From contig JACVRA010000301.1 in assembly GCA_019828545.1 (NCBI GenBank), positions 1 to 64,000 of the forward strand: 64,000 nt of DNA. The letters are read 5' to 3'. The notes beneath the pieces are model-generated. The model did not search any database. It saw only the letters and a list, made by a program, of their open reading frames with translations, and was not told the DNA's origin. The DNA is from Paracamarosporium sp. OC-R06-R3 (lineage: Eukaryota > Ascomycota > Dothideomycetes > Pleosporales > Didymosphaeriaceae). Positions 1 to 11,534 of this stretch are shown one piece after another (positions within the stretch are counted from its first letter, which is position 1; each line of letters opens with the position of its first letter). A program made the position numbers and the translations under genes.

Positions 1-489
1 TCCACCTATATAGCCAGCTCCTTGCTATAGATAGCTCAGTAGCTTTTCTGTATCCTTTCGTACCAGGCCTATAGGCTAGTCAATTGATCTTTGGTTCACC
101 TCTTATCACGCACTCCCATATGCCTCTGCCCGGAGCACACCTAGCACAGACCTTTTGACTACCTGCGCCGATACATCTACGAGAATTTAAGGTGGAACAA
201 CCTCTTTACTGAGCTTCAAAAGAATATGTGCTTACGCTGCCTCGCTATTAAAAAGGCCCGTTAAGATATATATGACGAACATTTACTAAAGAGTCAACGA
301 CATGATTGCCGGGCTAACAAACATACAGCGTTGACGGTGTTCTCTCCGACCTCGGCTGAACAACGCGCCTTCACTCCTTCCGGCCTAGTTCCACCTCGCC
401 CCTCAAATACCCCGATGACGGTTGGTCGGCTATCTGCTAACATCTCAATCATCCACCCTTCTCTCTTATTGCTCAGCAGGTTTTGTAAG
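1..489. other. Left-edge interval, no intact gene
   Basis: The first 300 bases are rich in TA steps. A short open stretch at 157-264 reads as 35 codons of protein-like sequence (DYLRRYIYENLRWNN...) ending in TAA. It could be a mobile-element relic, but I cannot assign it to a family. The rest, up to 489, is taken as the promoter and leader of the lactate dehydrogenase gene. An in-frame ATG at 415 is an alternative start for that gene. Confidence 0.4.
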
Positions 490-2208
490 ATGGCAGCAGT
501 AGATGGTGCAGAGGTAGCGAAGCATGATAACAGAAAGTCTTGCTGGATTGTACGTTATCTAAAACCTCGACTTTGTTCGATGTTTGTTAACCTGCGCCCC
601 CACTTTACAGGTTCTTGATTCGAAAGTGTACGATGTCACGAATTTTCTATCTAAACACCCTGGGGGTGCAGCTATCATATTGAAGCAGGCCGGCATGGTG
701 TGTATTGGTCTTTGTGAAACAGTATGTTTCTAATTGCGACAGGATGCTACCGAGGAGTTTAAGAAATATCATCCCTTGGTACGTAAGCTGTATCAATTAG
801 GTGGGCTTTACTGACCTGTGTCTTGCCATGCAGGATTATGTGAACGACCTACCAGAAGGCAGTGTGGTTGGTCCCATAAAGCCTGATACCCTGGGAAAAT
901 TGAGAATACCAAAAGAAGTAAACGCAGCACCTGCACAATCCGCAGATACCGACAAAGAGATACCTCACGTTACCCTCTGCGTTTCATGTCCAGATTTCGA
1001 GAAGGCGGCAAGGGCTGTGCTCCCTCACAAGAGTATCGTCTATGCCAGCACCTCAGCAAACACAGGGCTATCATTAAAAACGAATCTCGACGACTGGGGT
1101 CGCATCAATTTCCGTCCGCGTGTAATGCGTAATGTAGGTGATATCGATACTCGACGCTCCATTTTTGGGCATAGCTCGCCATATCCGTTCTACATTTCTC
1201 CTATGGGCACACTGGGTGCCATTCATCCAGAAGCAGAACCTGAGATGGTCCGCGGAGCAGTACGAAAGGGTGCTCATATGGTTGTCAGTACAGCGTCGAC
1301 CAAGACTTCGCAGCAGGTCATGCAGGCTTGTCTTGACGAACAGCAACGGCTGAATAACGCCAGCCCTACTCAGCTGTTTTACCAATACTATATGCCAATA
1401 GACCGTAAGAAGGCCATTGAGTTGATGCATATCGTTAAAAAGGCTGGGTATAAGGGTATTTGGATTACAGTCGATACACCCGTACTCGGCAAGCGGACTG
1501 CTGATCGTGTGTTGCAAGCCGAAGAAGCACTCGCCGTGGGCATAGAGGAAGAAGGTACGGCGGAGTGGGAAGCCGGCGGCGAGAACGCATTTGCGCCCGC
1601 TATTGGTGGGCGAGTTGTCAGTGGGCAGCTAAGCCCGCATACGACATGGGAAGATTTGGAGTGGATCCGAAAGGAATGGGATGGTCCAATTGTGTTGAAA
1701 GGCATCCAGTGTGCCGAAGATGCAAAGCTGGCGTACGAGTATGGTTGCGACGGCATCTTGTTGAGCAACCATGGTGGGCGCCAGCTGCACACTGCACCAA
1801 GCGCTCTAATGACACTATTGGAGATACGAACATACTGCCCTGAAGTCATCGGAAAGCTGGAAATTTTCCTTGATGGCGGATTGCGAGACGGGAGTGACGT
1901 CCTGAAGGCACTTTGTCTAGGTGCTACGGCTGTCGGGGTGGGCCGACCGTTTATGTACGCGCTTGCGGCATACGGAAGCCAGGGTGTGGAGAGATGTATC
2001 GACGGTAAGATATTTGTCTCCAAGCTAGTCATAATTAACACTAAGCTGACCCGCTACAGTGCTTGCCGAGGAGCTTTCATTAGGCATGCGTCTACTGGGT
2101 GTCACTGCGCTAGATCAACTGAAGCCCGAGATGGTGAATGCGACACGACTTTTGAATGAGATGTGGAGACCAGAAAGCAACAGTCTTAGCATCAAGAGTC
2201 GTCTGTAG
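490..2208 (+). CDS. Flavocytochrome b2-type L-lactate dehydrogenase (FMN-dependent), cytochrome b5 fusion
   Basis: Oxidises an L-2-hydroxy acid, most likely L-lactate, with FMN and passes electrons through a fused b5 heme domain. Proposed exons are 490-549, 611-697, 743-778, 834-2004 and 2060-2208 (500 aa), all with GT-AG borders and continuous frame. The N-terminus is a cytochrome b5 domain with the heme motif HPGG at 656-667. The large exon carries the FMN alpha-hydroxyacid dehydrogenase barrel: VDTPVLGKR, LKGIQ (the FMN-contacting Lys), SNHGGRQL (catalytic His and substrate-binding Arg) and the phosphate-binding DGGLRDGSDV...GVGRP. The protein starts almost directly in the b5 domain, so no mitochondrial presequence is seen, unlike yeast Cyb2. 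An ATG at 415 would add 25 residues. The usual Asp after SNHGGRQL is His here, so the substrate could differ from lactate. Confidence 0.9.
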
Positions 2209-2622
2209 TGCCACGGCGGTTCGATAGAATCTCCAGGAGCTTTGTATAGGTAGCACAATACGCACTGACGCGTGCTAAATGATAGTATCGAACGAATCCG
2301 AATTTCGAAATCATTGACAGCTGAGACTTATCCTTCACTGGGTTGGTTTCTTCGCAGTGTGTACAATACTGTGTAATTGGTTTGAGAGGTTGAAGTCGGC
2401 TACATGTAATCACATGAAATGACATTCTCGGCCAAAAAATTTTTTTCTTTTACCAGCCTTTAGCGCTTTCTCACATCGCGCTAACAGATCGCTTGCTCTA
2501 TTTGGCCAATCATCGCCGATATACCGTATCATAGAAAAAGCAACCGAGAATGCAACTCTCCCTTGCGTTCAATCGTTAAATACGTTATATACAATAATTA
2601 TGCCGCTATTAACATCAAATTA
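2209..2622. other. Intergenic, no gene seen
   Basis: This interval separates the dehydrogenase stop from the tRNA. It becomes AT-rich before 2600. No open frame or RNA gene could be supported. Confidence 0.5.
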
Positions 2623-2720
2623 GGTGAGATGGCCGAGTTGGTTATGGCGCCAGGTTAAGGTTCACTTAACATCATTTCCTGGTCACGAAAGTGGCGTGGG
2701 TTCGAGTCCCACTCTCATCA
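2623..2720 (+). tRNA. tRNA-Leu(AAG) with a 16-base intron
   Basis: A class II tRNA folds completely. The acceptor stem GGTGAGA pairs with TCTCATC (one G-T wobble) and the discriminator base is A at 2720. The D-arm is GCC/GGC, the anticodon stem CCAGG pairs with CCTGG, the variable arm is TCAC-GAAA-GTG(G), and the T-arm is GTGGG-TTCGAGT-CCCAC. The anticodon AAG lies at 2657-2659 and decodes CUU. The extra bases 2661-2676 follow position 37, where eukaryotic tRNA introns sit. The intron segment CTTAA can pair with the anticodon region TTAAG. CCA is not encoded, as expected of a nuclear gene. Confidence 0.95.
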
Positions 2721-2756
2721 ACATCGTCCGCTCAAGGAGCGGGTTTCGGGAAATTC

Positions 2757-2763
2757 TTTTTTT
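2757..2763 (+). terminator. RNA polymerase III termination run
   Basis: Seven consecutive T residues lie 37 bases beyond the tRNA 3' end, the expected form of a Pol III terminator. A small hairpin (CGCTC-AAG-GAGCG) precedes it at about 2729-2741. Confidence 0.6.
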
Positions 2764-5700
2764 GCGTCGTATAAATGGTGCAAACGATGCAGGTAGGCAA
2801 AACACAAGCTAGCAGAAGGTAGATGTGCGCCATCTTCTACGGTGTTACGCATTCGGTTGCTACACACACAAAGCTGCGTGGACAGCGTATGTTTTCTTTT
2901 TGGGTTATCCTTCCTTTTTCTTGATAAACTTAACTGCAGATTCAAATTTGCATACATCCTTTGAACTAGTCCACATTGTTGAAAAGCAGAACATCATACC
3001 CGATCATCGTCAATCCCATCATAACCACGTAGCAAGCCATTAACTATCTTACAGCTCAAGTCCTGAACTTCTAGTCTCTTTGCTAGTTAGAGGTCACAAT
3101 CCAGATATGAGCAAGTTGCGTGTTACCCAACTGATACATTCTAGATCTTCACGTCCCGAGGTATTGGGCTATCCGACACATCCTTAAGGTATCTTGAGAG
3201 TTCTCACCTTCATACCGGTAACGTGCGTCAATGAGAATGTTCGCTTAGCGTCCTGGCGCCTACAAATCTTGATGTTCCTTCCGGGATGTCTTCCCACACG
3301 TCCTGTTTCGGAAAAGGTTAGTGAGACGCTTTGAAATGGACTTGTGACATAGAGTACGTATCCTATGAGGTACGGCGAGCCCAGCATTTCAGAAAGGCAT
3401 GGTTACTGCCCAACTCAGTCACATACACAGTAATCGGCGAATTCGACGCGCTGTAACCATGATTTCCACAACAAAAATAGTAATTTTCCATCCAACCCTT
3501 ATCTCTCTCACTGGTTCATTTATCACTGATCATCTTTTCTGGAAGAATCCTGTGTCGGTGTTGCTCACGGAAGAGGACTGTGTGCCGGAGGCTTCGAATT
3601 TAGCTCATGCTGATTCGTGGAAGAACAGCATGCGTTTGCTGCATTGCTGCAAGCCACGACACGGCAATGCAAGGACGCACACGAGCTCAAAATATTTTAA
3701 GATGTGTGCGCCTGCCGTCATGACCAAAGGACTGATTCGCGATATCAGTTTCTATAACGAGTGGAAGAGGTGGTGCCCGGCGTGATGCCTCCGAATGAGT
3801 TGAGAACATCAAACTGCAAAATCCTGTGGCGAACTGTGCAACGACCAACATGCGATTTCAAATCGGCGGATATCCTTCGCAAAATCGAAATCCACAACAA
3901 AGAGCGTTCTACATTGCGGCTTCCGACGCGGTCTCCTCTTTCATGCATTTTGGATATTGACAAATCGATCCTCTTTGGCTCATCCACAAAAGACTCGCCT
4001 ACTCCTCCAGGAATATCTTAGATGCCTCAACGCTCTTTTTTGGCTGTGCTCGTTTTTGTCCGTCTCCAGATTTCGCAACCCGGAAAGCATTCGCTCTTGT
4101 GACCCCTTCTTTCAGCCTTTTAGTCGCTATTCCACTTTGAGGGTACGGTCCCCTCGCATAGCCCGGAATGAAACACGCAAGGTTTACAAGCGAATCGCGA
4201 CTCATCGTTGGCTTCCTCAGCCGTAGATTTGGTGTTCGTTGTGACATGTGGAAGCACGGAAAGAACGCGCTAAATTCATCGATGACAGCGGACCAGAATG
4301 TCGACCTCTGTACGCCTCCCGCTCTTTTGATTTGCCCCAAAAACCGTGGCTGCTCGCCACTATATAACAAGATACAAAGCACCACAGGTGAGTTTTGCTC
4401 AAATCTGGCGTTTGTATACTGTGGCTTTGAGGAGAAAAATCGCAGGAAGACACTGGAGTTTTGGCTTCAGGGATTCTCTTACTGCGACATCTCCCAAATC
4501 GAGTAATATTCACATGACATCGACAGATGATGCTCGGTAATGACTTACGCCTCTTTCGTGGCATACGGATGCTTCCGGAATACCGCCCCAATCTCAAACC
4601 CTACATTCTCTAACATTCCACGGGTTCGGGCAGTGTCCAACAACAGCGGTACAATAGTTGCGCACGATACTGCTGTATGATCCTGAGAAGAATCGAAAAG
4701 ATATTGGGAACCAAAATATGGCGCTGCCGAGTATCCATCAAATCGACTATACCATCGATGGTTTCAACTCCGATATTAAAACCTCAAGCGGCGTTCCAAG
4801 TTGTCCTGTCCAGTGTATAATCACAACATCCTTCTCTTGAGTGCAACGACTGTATCCCACGACTGCATTCGCCAATCGGTGTACAGCAACACAAGGTTTG
4901 GCTTTGATCGACTGGCGGAGGACTACATTGTTTGCAAGTCCCTAACCAGAACCGAGAGAGCATGGCCGAGCAAGTACGCGACAAACAACCATCTAGCATT
5001 TGCTTATGGTCACAGACCGAGAACAATATGTCTTGTCAGAATTCAGCATCAAGATGTTTGCCTCTTACAGGATTCAACTTCTGTGGGGCGAAGTATCCGC
5101 AACAGCAGGAGGCAGCATTCTCCGACAATAACGTACCTACTTGAATACGCTCCAAAATCAAACACATGAAATTACAGAGTCATCCTGGGAGCGGCCATAT
5201 ACTAGTACGGCTGTGGTTGCAGAAGACGACAAAAAGTTCGATCGAGAGGAAGTGTTTGAAGAACATGACGGCCACCAGCGGTAAGAGACGGCGCGCAAAA
5301 GATAAAGCAATCAAACAGCAGTCAGCGGAACAGCAACTGCGCATGGATCATTTCACTTCTTCGCCGATAAAGACCGTCAGATTTGGCTCGGGCTGATGGA
5401 AGCTCATTTATTTTATTAAGCATCGGGTGGTTTCTAATCACTTCTATGCCACGCTCTGAGCTGAAAACGCAATGTTCAGTTTGCTCAATCGTATACGATC
5501 ATTACGAGCTGTCGGGGCGAATCGAGATACCAATTCGAGCTTCTCAACCCAAAGACAAGTTTATCCGTCTACACCAACAACAACATTCTACTGAAAATGC
5601 ATCTCGACAAGCTGTGCCCAGTATCACACCACATGGGAGCAAACTGGATAATCATGGTGGTCGATCGAAAAACTTTCTGTTCGGCACAAGCGAGCGAAGG

Positions 5701-8700
5701 AGCCAAACGTTACATACCAGAGTCCCACTGCTTCCGGCTTGAGCGATATCGCTGACGCTAAGAGAACGTCAATATTGAGTACCTTTTTCCGTACGTCAAC
5801 GCGCCGGATGCATTCGATACCAGCTCAGCTGCTTGACTATAGCAGTCTGTGCTGCACGGTTCACTGCCTATGGTTGTTATGAATACTGCATTCCACATAT
5901 ACTTCGAGAGCTACCGGAAGGACTAACAGTTTTGCCACTCCACAGCTTATAGGCCCTTTTAAGTGGCTGGTAGCCTCCGGATGCAGGACCTAGAACCGCC
6001 TAAATCTGTAGCTGCGGTATCAGAATGCTCAGAATGCGGAGACATATAGCATGGGCGAACATGCTAAGACCACGACCGAGAAACCCAGGCAGGGCTCGTA
6101 TTTCCCGAAAGTCAGAAGCCGACAGTGGACTGCTGTACAGCTTGCGCATCTGGACACGGTGTGAACTATTGTATGCTTTGCATGCAGCTTTCTGCTGGTG
6201 CTTCGGCAAACCTTGCGCGGCTCTTCGCCTCTTCCACTTTTGCCGCATTAGGTGACACCCCTCAATCGATCTCAAAACACCGGGTTATTGTTTTCGAGCA
6301 TCGCGCCACCACACTTAGTGTACCTGCAAGTATCCGGTCCTACGAGGGAACCTGGACGGCGCTCTCTAATTTTTGGCTGTGCAACCGTCAAAATTACAGT
6401 CGCACTAGCGGCCAAGGACGACCGGGAACGGACAAACCACAGTATTGTCGTACGAGACGAGTACTCCATGAGTGCGTGCACTTTTGTCTTTTGCAAGATC
6501 GGTCATCACCATTGAAGATCCTAATCTGCTGTTTGATCCGTTCAAATCCTCGCAAACCCCATTACTTCCAATTTCACAGTCGGAAACCGGGGGGGGGCAT
6601 AACACCGCCTCAACCGTGGCAATGATCCGTTGTCATCCGTGTGGACAGCATAACGTGGAGATATCCTCACTTGTTTGATACCCCCGGGGATAGGACCAGA
6701 TCTCCGCGATCCCGCGTCTTATGCGCTCTTGTAAGGTTATTCCCAGGGATCGCTTGCTACCTCCAGCCACCCTCACTCGCGTTATGCATTTGACCTGGTC
6801 TACATGCATGCAAAGCCGCTTGACTCGCCGCGTGAGCCCATGTGTTCCCCTACGCCATTGCCATGCGTTTTGCCAGACTCCGCAACATTCCCGGTCATTA
6901 CTCGGCTTAGTCTGATCATAACGCAACCGGCATCATATCGAAGCACGAAATACTGGCGACACAGCCCCTATATCACAAATTATGCCAAGAATACTCAGTC
7001 AACCCTGGAGAGTGTCCAACACAAGATTTCAGCGGTTGATTCAGACTTATGTTGCGTATCATCCGTGGGGACCATGGCGTTTGAGGAGCCGGACTGTCGC
7101 CTTCGTATCGATCGCTAGCCTATGTCAAGTGGCATCAGAATGTGGTACATAGTCGTTGGTAATTTGGAAGGAGCCATACCTCGCTTGATCTAGTTGCCGT
7201 TCTAATATGCATGCAGGCTTGTTCATATTCATCTTGACATCTAGAGGGCTAGGGCTCTCGGAGCTTTCATCCCGTACGGCTGGCCATCTAAGACACGATA
7301 TTCCTACGACACACATTATTCCCCTGGATTACTAGTTTCGTTTGGCTGTATTGGTCAAAGTATGCGAGCTTGGTTGAAAAATTCTTCCGCATCGCTGCTG
7401 CATTAGCAGAATGCATGCCACCGACTGCAGTTTGAGAGCGCGAAGCGCCACGTACAGATATTGAATCTGCCTTTTTGTGGTATCCCTGTCACCTCCAAAA
7501 AGTCGCACTGCCTGCGTCTGGCCCAATCGACAAAAGCTCATGTTGTTCCCTGCTCCGCGTCCGATTCCTTTTGGATTCTTACTTCGGAAGAGCACGATCC
7601 TCGGCCATAAGCGGTAAACCACCAATGTTCCACTCGTTTACGGTAATTCGAAAGGAGCCGTGCCAAGCAGGCGGTGGGAACTCGTCAGTGACAAGTGACT
7701 TCAACGCGACAAGGAATTGAGATGGTGTGTGAACGTCGAAGTGGGTGTTGGCAACAGCACCTTGAGGTGGATACTCACTCAGCATACCAGAAAGAAGGAA
7801 AACAAAGCTCCACTCTTACCAACATTGACCGATTTTGACGGTTCGAGTAAGCCATATCTTCTTCCTGAACAATCCTGTCAACGCCTCCAACAACATACGT
7901 CTACCGTTTGGCAGGACACCATCATTATACGGCTATCTGCACATTGGATCTCAGTGCTTTCTACTATAGCATACGATTTGAGATATTTTCGTCTGGCTTG
8001 AAGGTTGCTACACCTCAAGTACAGAACCTATAACGAGAGTTCAATAAGACTGCGGGTAACGGCTCGACTTCTCCACGACCGATTTTTAGGCTAAATACTC
8101 CAACGCTTTCCCAAAACAGTCGCAAGCCACGCAAACGGAGCAGGACGCATCCTTTCCTGGGAATGAATTATGTTCTTGGCCGAATAAAAATCTGGATCGA
8201 GGCGAATCACGCCTGAGAGAAAACATGGCAGACTGTACTTGGTGGTACACAGGAACAGGAGGGACGAGGTACCCTTGAACTCTCGTATGCATGACCCTAC
8301 CGCAATTTCTCCCCACATGTACAGGTGCAGATCCTGTAGCTCGCTTCCACTTTGGCTACGACGGGCGCTACTGAACGTTGTCTTCGCGTGCATGCCGCGA
8401 CCATAGTGCGCCATGATGTGCGTTCTCGCGTCGTCTGACGAACATATGCCCCCTTGACATCAGATCGCAGCCTTCCTTATTCAGCTGCGAATTGCGGTGT
8501 TGGCTCTTCACTGAATGCCTGCGCGATCTCCGACTATTTTGCGATACACTTCACTCAACAATGGACCTGAACCTCCGCAAACTCGAGCGAACACCATGCC
8601 CCGCTAGCTCCAACCAGTTCATTTATCCCACTTCTAGAAGGCCTTCTAGCGCGCTCAGGCTGTGATGATCTATGTCCCGAACGTAAGCCACTAGCTCAAT

Positions 8701-11534
8701 CAATCTCGCGCTTTTGGATTGCAATTCCAGGATCGCGTCGATGCCGTCCACTTGCCTCCGCCACAAACATTACGAACAAATTTCATTGCTGACGAGCTAA
8801 TAACAGCCTTCGGCTTGATCTTACGGGGTTTGCGAGGAGCAGTGCACAGTGTCTAGTGCCCATGCATGCTGTATTGTTATTCTCCGCGTGCCCTTCACAG
8901 CGTATGCGTCCGTGCCGCGCTGCAGCAACTGCATGGTGGGGTCAGTCTACTCAACCCAGGTTTCGTCGCTGCCTTCATTTGCACAAATGAAGTCTCCAAT
9001 ACATGCACTCTCAACAATACCGGAAAGTGTGGAGAATGTGGAGGCGCTCAACGTCGTAATGTGGCAGCTGAGTACCGCAGTAGGGGTGGCCTTGACATCC
9101 GCAGCAGCCATCTGTTTCCCGTTCTGTAGTGCTACCATTGGAACTGTACTTACCTGGATTCCCCTTGCTCAGTACCGTACGAACCCTGGCCGAGCGGAGC
9201 GCAAGGGACGGTTACCGGAGCACTAACGGGACCCGTTCGTCGTTAAGAAACTGCCGATGCGATGACAGCGCACAAGGTACGACCGACCGTGCATTCGGCT
9301 TCACCGTGAGGTGGAAAGGCGGCGCGACATTGACGGTGGTGCGTCTTAAGTGCCTCTGTTAAGATGAAACTGTTTGCGGGCAGACACCCACTCCGTACCA
9401 AATGCGGGCAACGGATGAGTACGCAAATCGACCCCGCCACACCGCAGCTCAACAAGTCATGAGACTTGCACTGTACCTTGGTCATGATGCAGCGACAACG
9501 AACAGCTGGCCCACAGGTGGGTCCATCTCAGGCATCTCTCTGATCATCACGACCATGGAACCAATGTGGATCTGGGGTGCATTGCAGTGAGCGACATCCT
9601 GCAGCTGTCATATCCAAGTTTTTCACCACCTTCCATACATACACGAGCACACCACTATACCAGCCCTGCCAAGCCCGATGGATTGTACTTGTGCAGGAAA
9701 CAGACGAGCAGGATCGTCTTTGAGTCCGGAGGCTGTGTTGCGGCAGCCCTCGTTCACTGGATATTCAGCGCTGCAGAAATCTGCACTGTCAAATCACTCA
9801 GAACGCCACCTTCACCTGACGAATGTCTACGATATTGAGGATGCCCCCTTTTCGAGGTTGGGCAACTTGGGCAGACATTTGATACTTGCGACGGTACCGC
9901 TACAGCAGATTGACAGTTGACATGGGGTACAAACGCTGCACAAGTCTGGTAGCGGAATAATGACATGTTCCAGGTGCTCCCGCGTACCAAGGTACGTATC
10001 CACCCCATCACTCATCTACTGCACCTCAATCATTCATATCACATCGCTACCCAACCCAATACCGACCGCCTCTGTCCAGATTCCCCTCGACCTCAAGCCC
10101 CACCAACATGCTCGCCCCCTGCCCAATCCTCACTACAATTATCGTCAAATCTCCGAAGGAGGTTTTCGCGTCAATGGTAAGACATCCGCGATATGGTTTG
10201 CCTTTACCAATATGGCCCAGCGGAACTCGACGCAACTCGGCTCAGCGGCAAGCGTCCGCGGCGGCGGCCCTCCGTCAGCATGTTAGCGTTCAGCAGCAAG
10301 ACATCACGGATCGCATCGCGGCGCGCTCACCGATGCCTTCTCGCGCGCGCTTATGGGGCCTGAGGAAGACCATCCTGACCATTGTGGCACCGATATGTCC
10401 GAACTTGCTGCGTGGCCCGTGATTTGTGATTCCGGTAGGGATTCCGGGGCGCGCTCCGAGACCAGATGCGACGGTGGCACCGCAACATTCCTGACGGCAT
10501 CGCATTCTACATGGCACGTACGTTGCCAGGGCTCTGCAATCGCAGCTGTGCTGCGCGTCGACCGCCAGGCTTTGTCCCCGTGAACACATGCGCTGGCAGT
10601 TGCGCCATCCTGATCCCATCCTGAAACAGCATCCCCAGCTATAGTACCAGAAAACGGTGAAACGCCTCGCTCTGCGCATCCCCATCTGCGCATGCGACCG
10701 CTGGCCTAGCCACCACCTGGCTCGTTGCAAGTTGGCGGCGCGACGGCCTTGGTTTGATCGCTAACCTGGCTGTATGAGGAGTGTGCAGCGACCTGAGATT
10801 TGAGTTGTTCGCACGCACACGTCGGTTCGACTAGCGTGCACGCGAGGGAGCTTTAACGTTTGTTATAGCCATGTGCTTCTGATATAGGCTACGCCTCTTT
10901 GAGGTGATGCGCTGATCGACCGGCGGCGCCTATCCGCTCGCCCTGCCATATCTTATCCGTCTGCCTTATGCTATCTTGTGAGCCGGGCGCGATTCAGCGA
11001 CGTTGCCCACTTGGGAATCCTTCCCGCAAAGCAAAATTCCTCGAGAAGCGTTTTGCAACGGTGTGCTATGACGAAAAGGGTCGATAGCGGCGCCCAAGTA
11101 GACACGGCAATGACTCGCTTTTGTTGGGACGTATAGCAGAGCGCAAGTAAGAAGGGATGTTGCTGAATGCGAAGAAACTAGATGGCAACGCTAAGGTGAC
11201 AAGACTATTTTGAATGTGCCGCCGTGTCGAAGAAAGAGATATCGTTTGCGCAATGCGAAGCTGAAGTGGTATAGACGAAGGTAAGGATTGTAGAACCAGC
11301 CGCCCAAAGCAAGAATGTAACTCCAACGCCAACGCCAAGTACCCTCCGCTCTCTATCATTGATCATTCCACCATCCATAAGACCATGATCCCCCGCCAAT
11401 GGTATCCGAAGTATGATAGAAATGAAAACATTATGCGTGCTGCAATAAGAAGGGGTATGTCATGCTCCAAAATCAAGTCCAAGAAAAACCCGGTTTGCCG
11501 AAAACGTAAGTGGCGATATTTTTTTCGAGAAGAG
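2764..11534. other. Gene-empty block of about 8.8 kb, possibly decayed genes
   Basis: No frame could be supported as an intact gene, even allowing introns. Open stretches are short and mostly mirrored in other frames. A few patches read like broken protein. One is about 8086-8300 on the minus strand (GYLVPP...SLRRDS, vaguely like the region before the heme loop of a P450). Others are a short WERP-type stretch near 5130-5280 plus, and a shifted frame near 10,290-10,430 plus. Two minus-strand segments near 7159 and 7641 share about 20 bases with mostly transition differences. Base composition is not as AT-rich as in strongly RIP-mutated repeats. I see no clear terminal repeats. Confidence 0.45.

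Noticed and set aside
10290..10730. 146-codon minus-strand ORF
   Set aside because: It overlaps other open frames of equal quality in a GC-rich patch, and its Arg/Cys-rich composition looks random.
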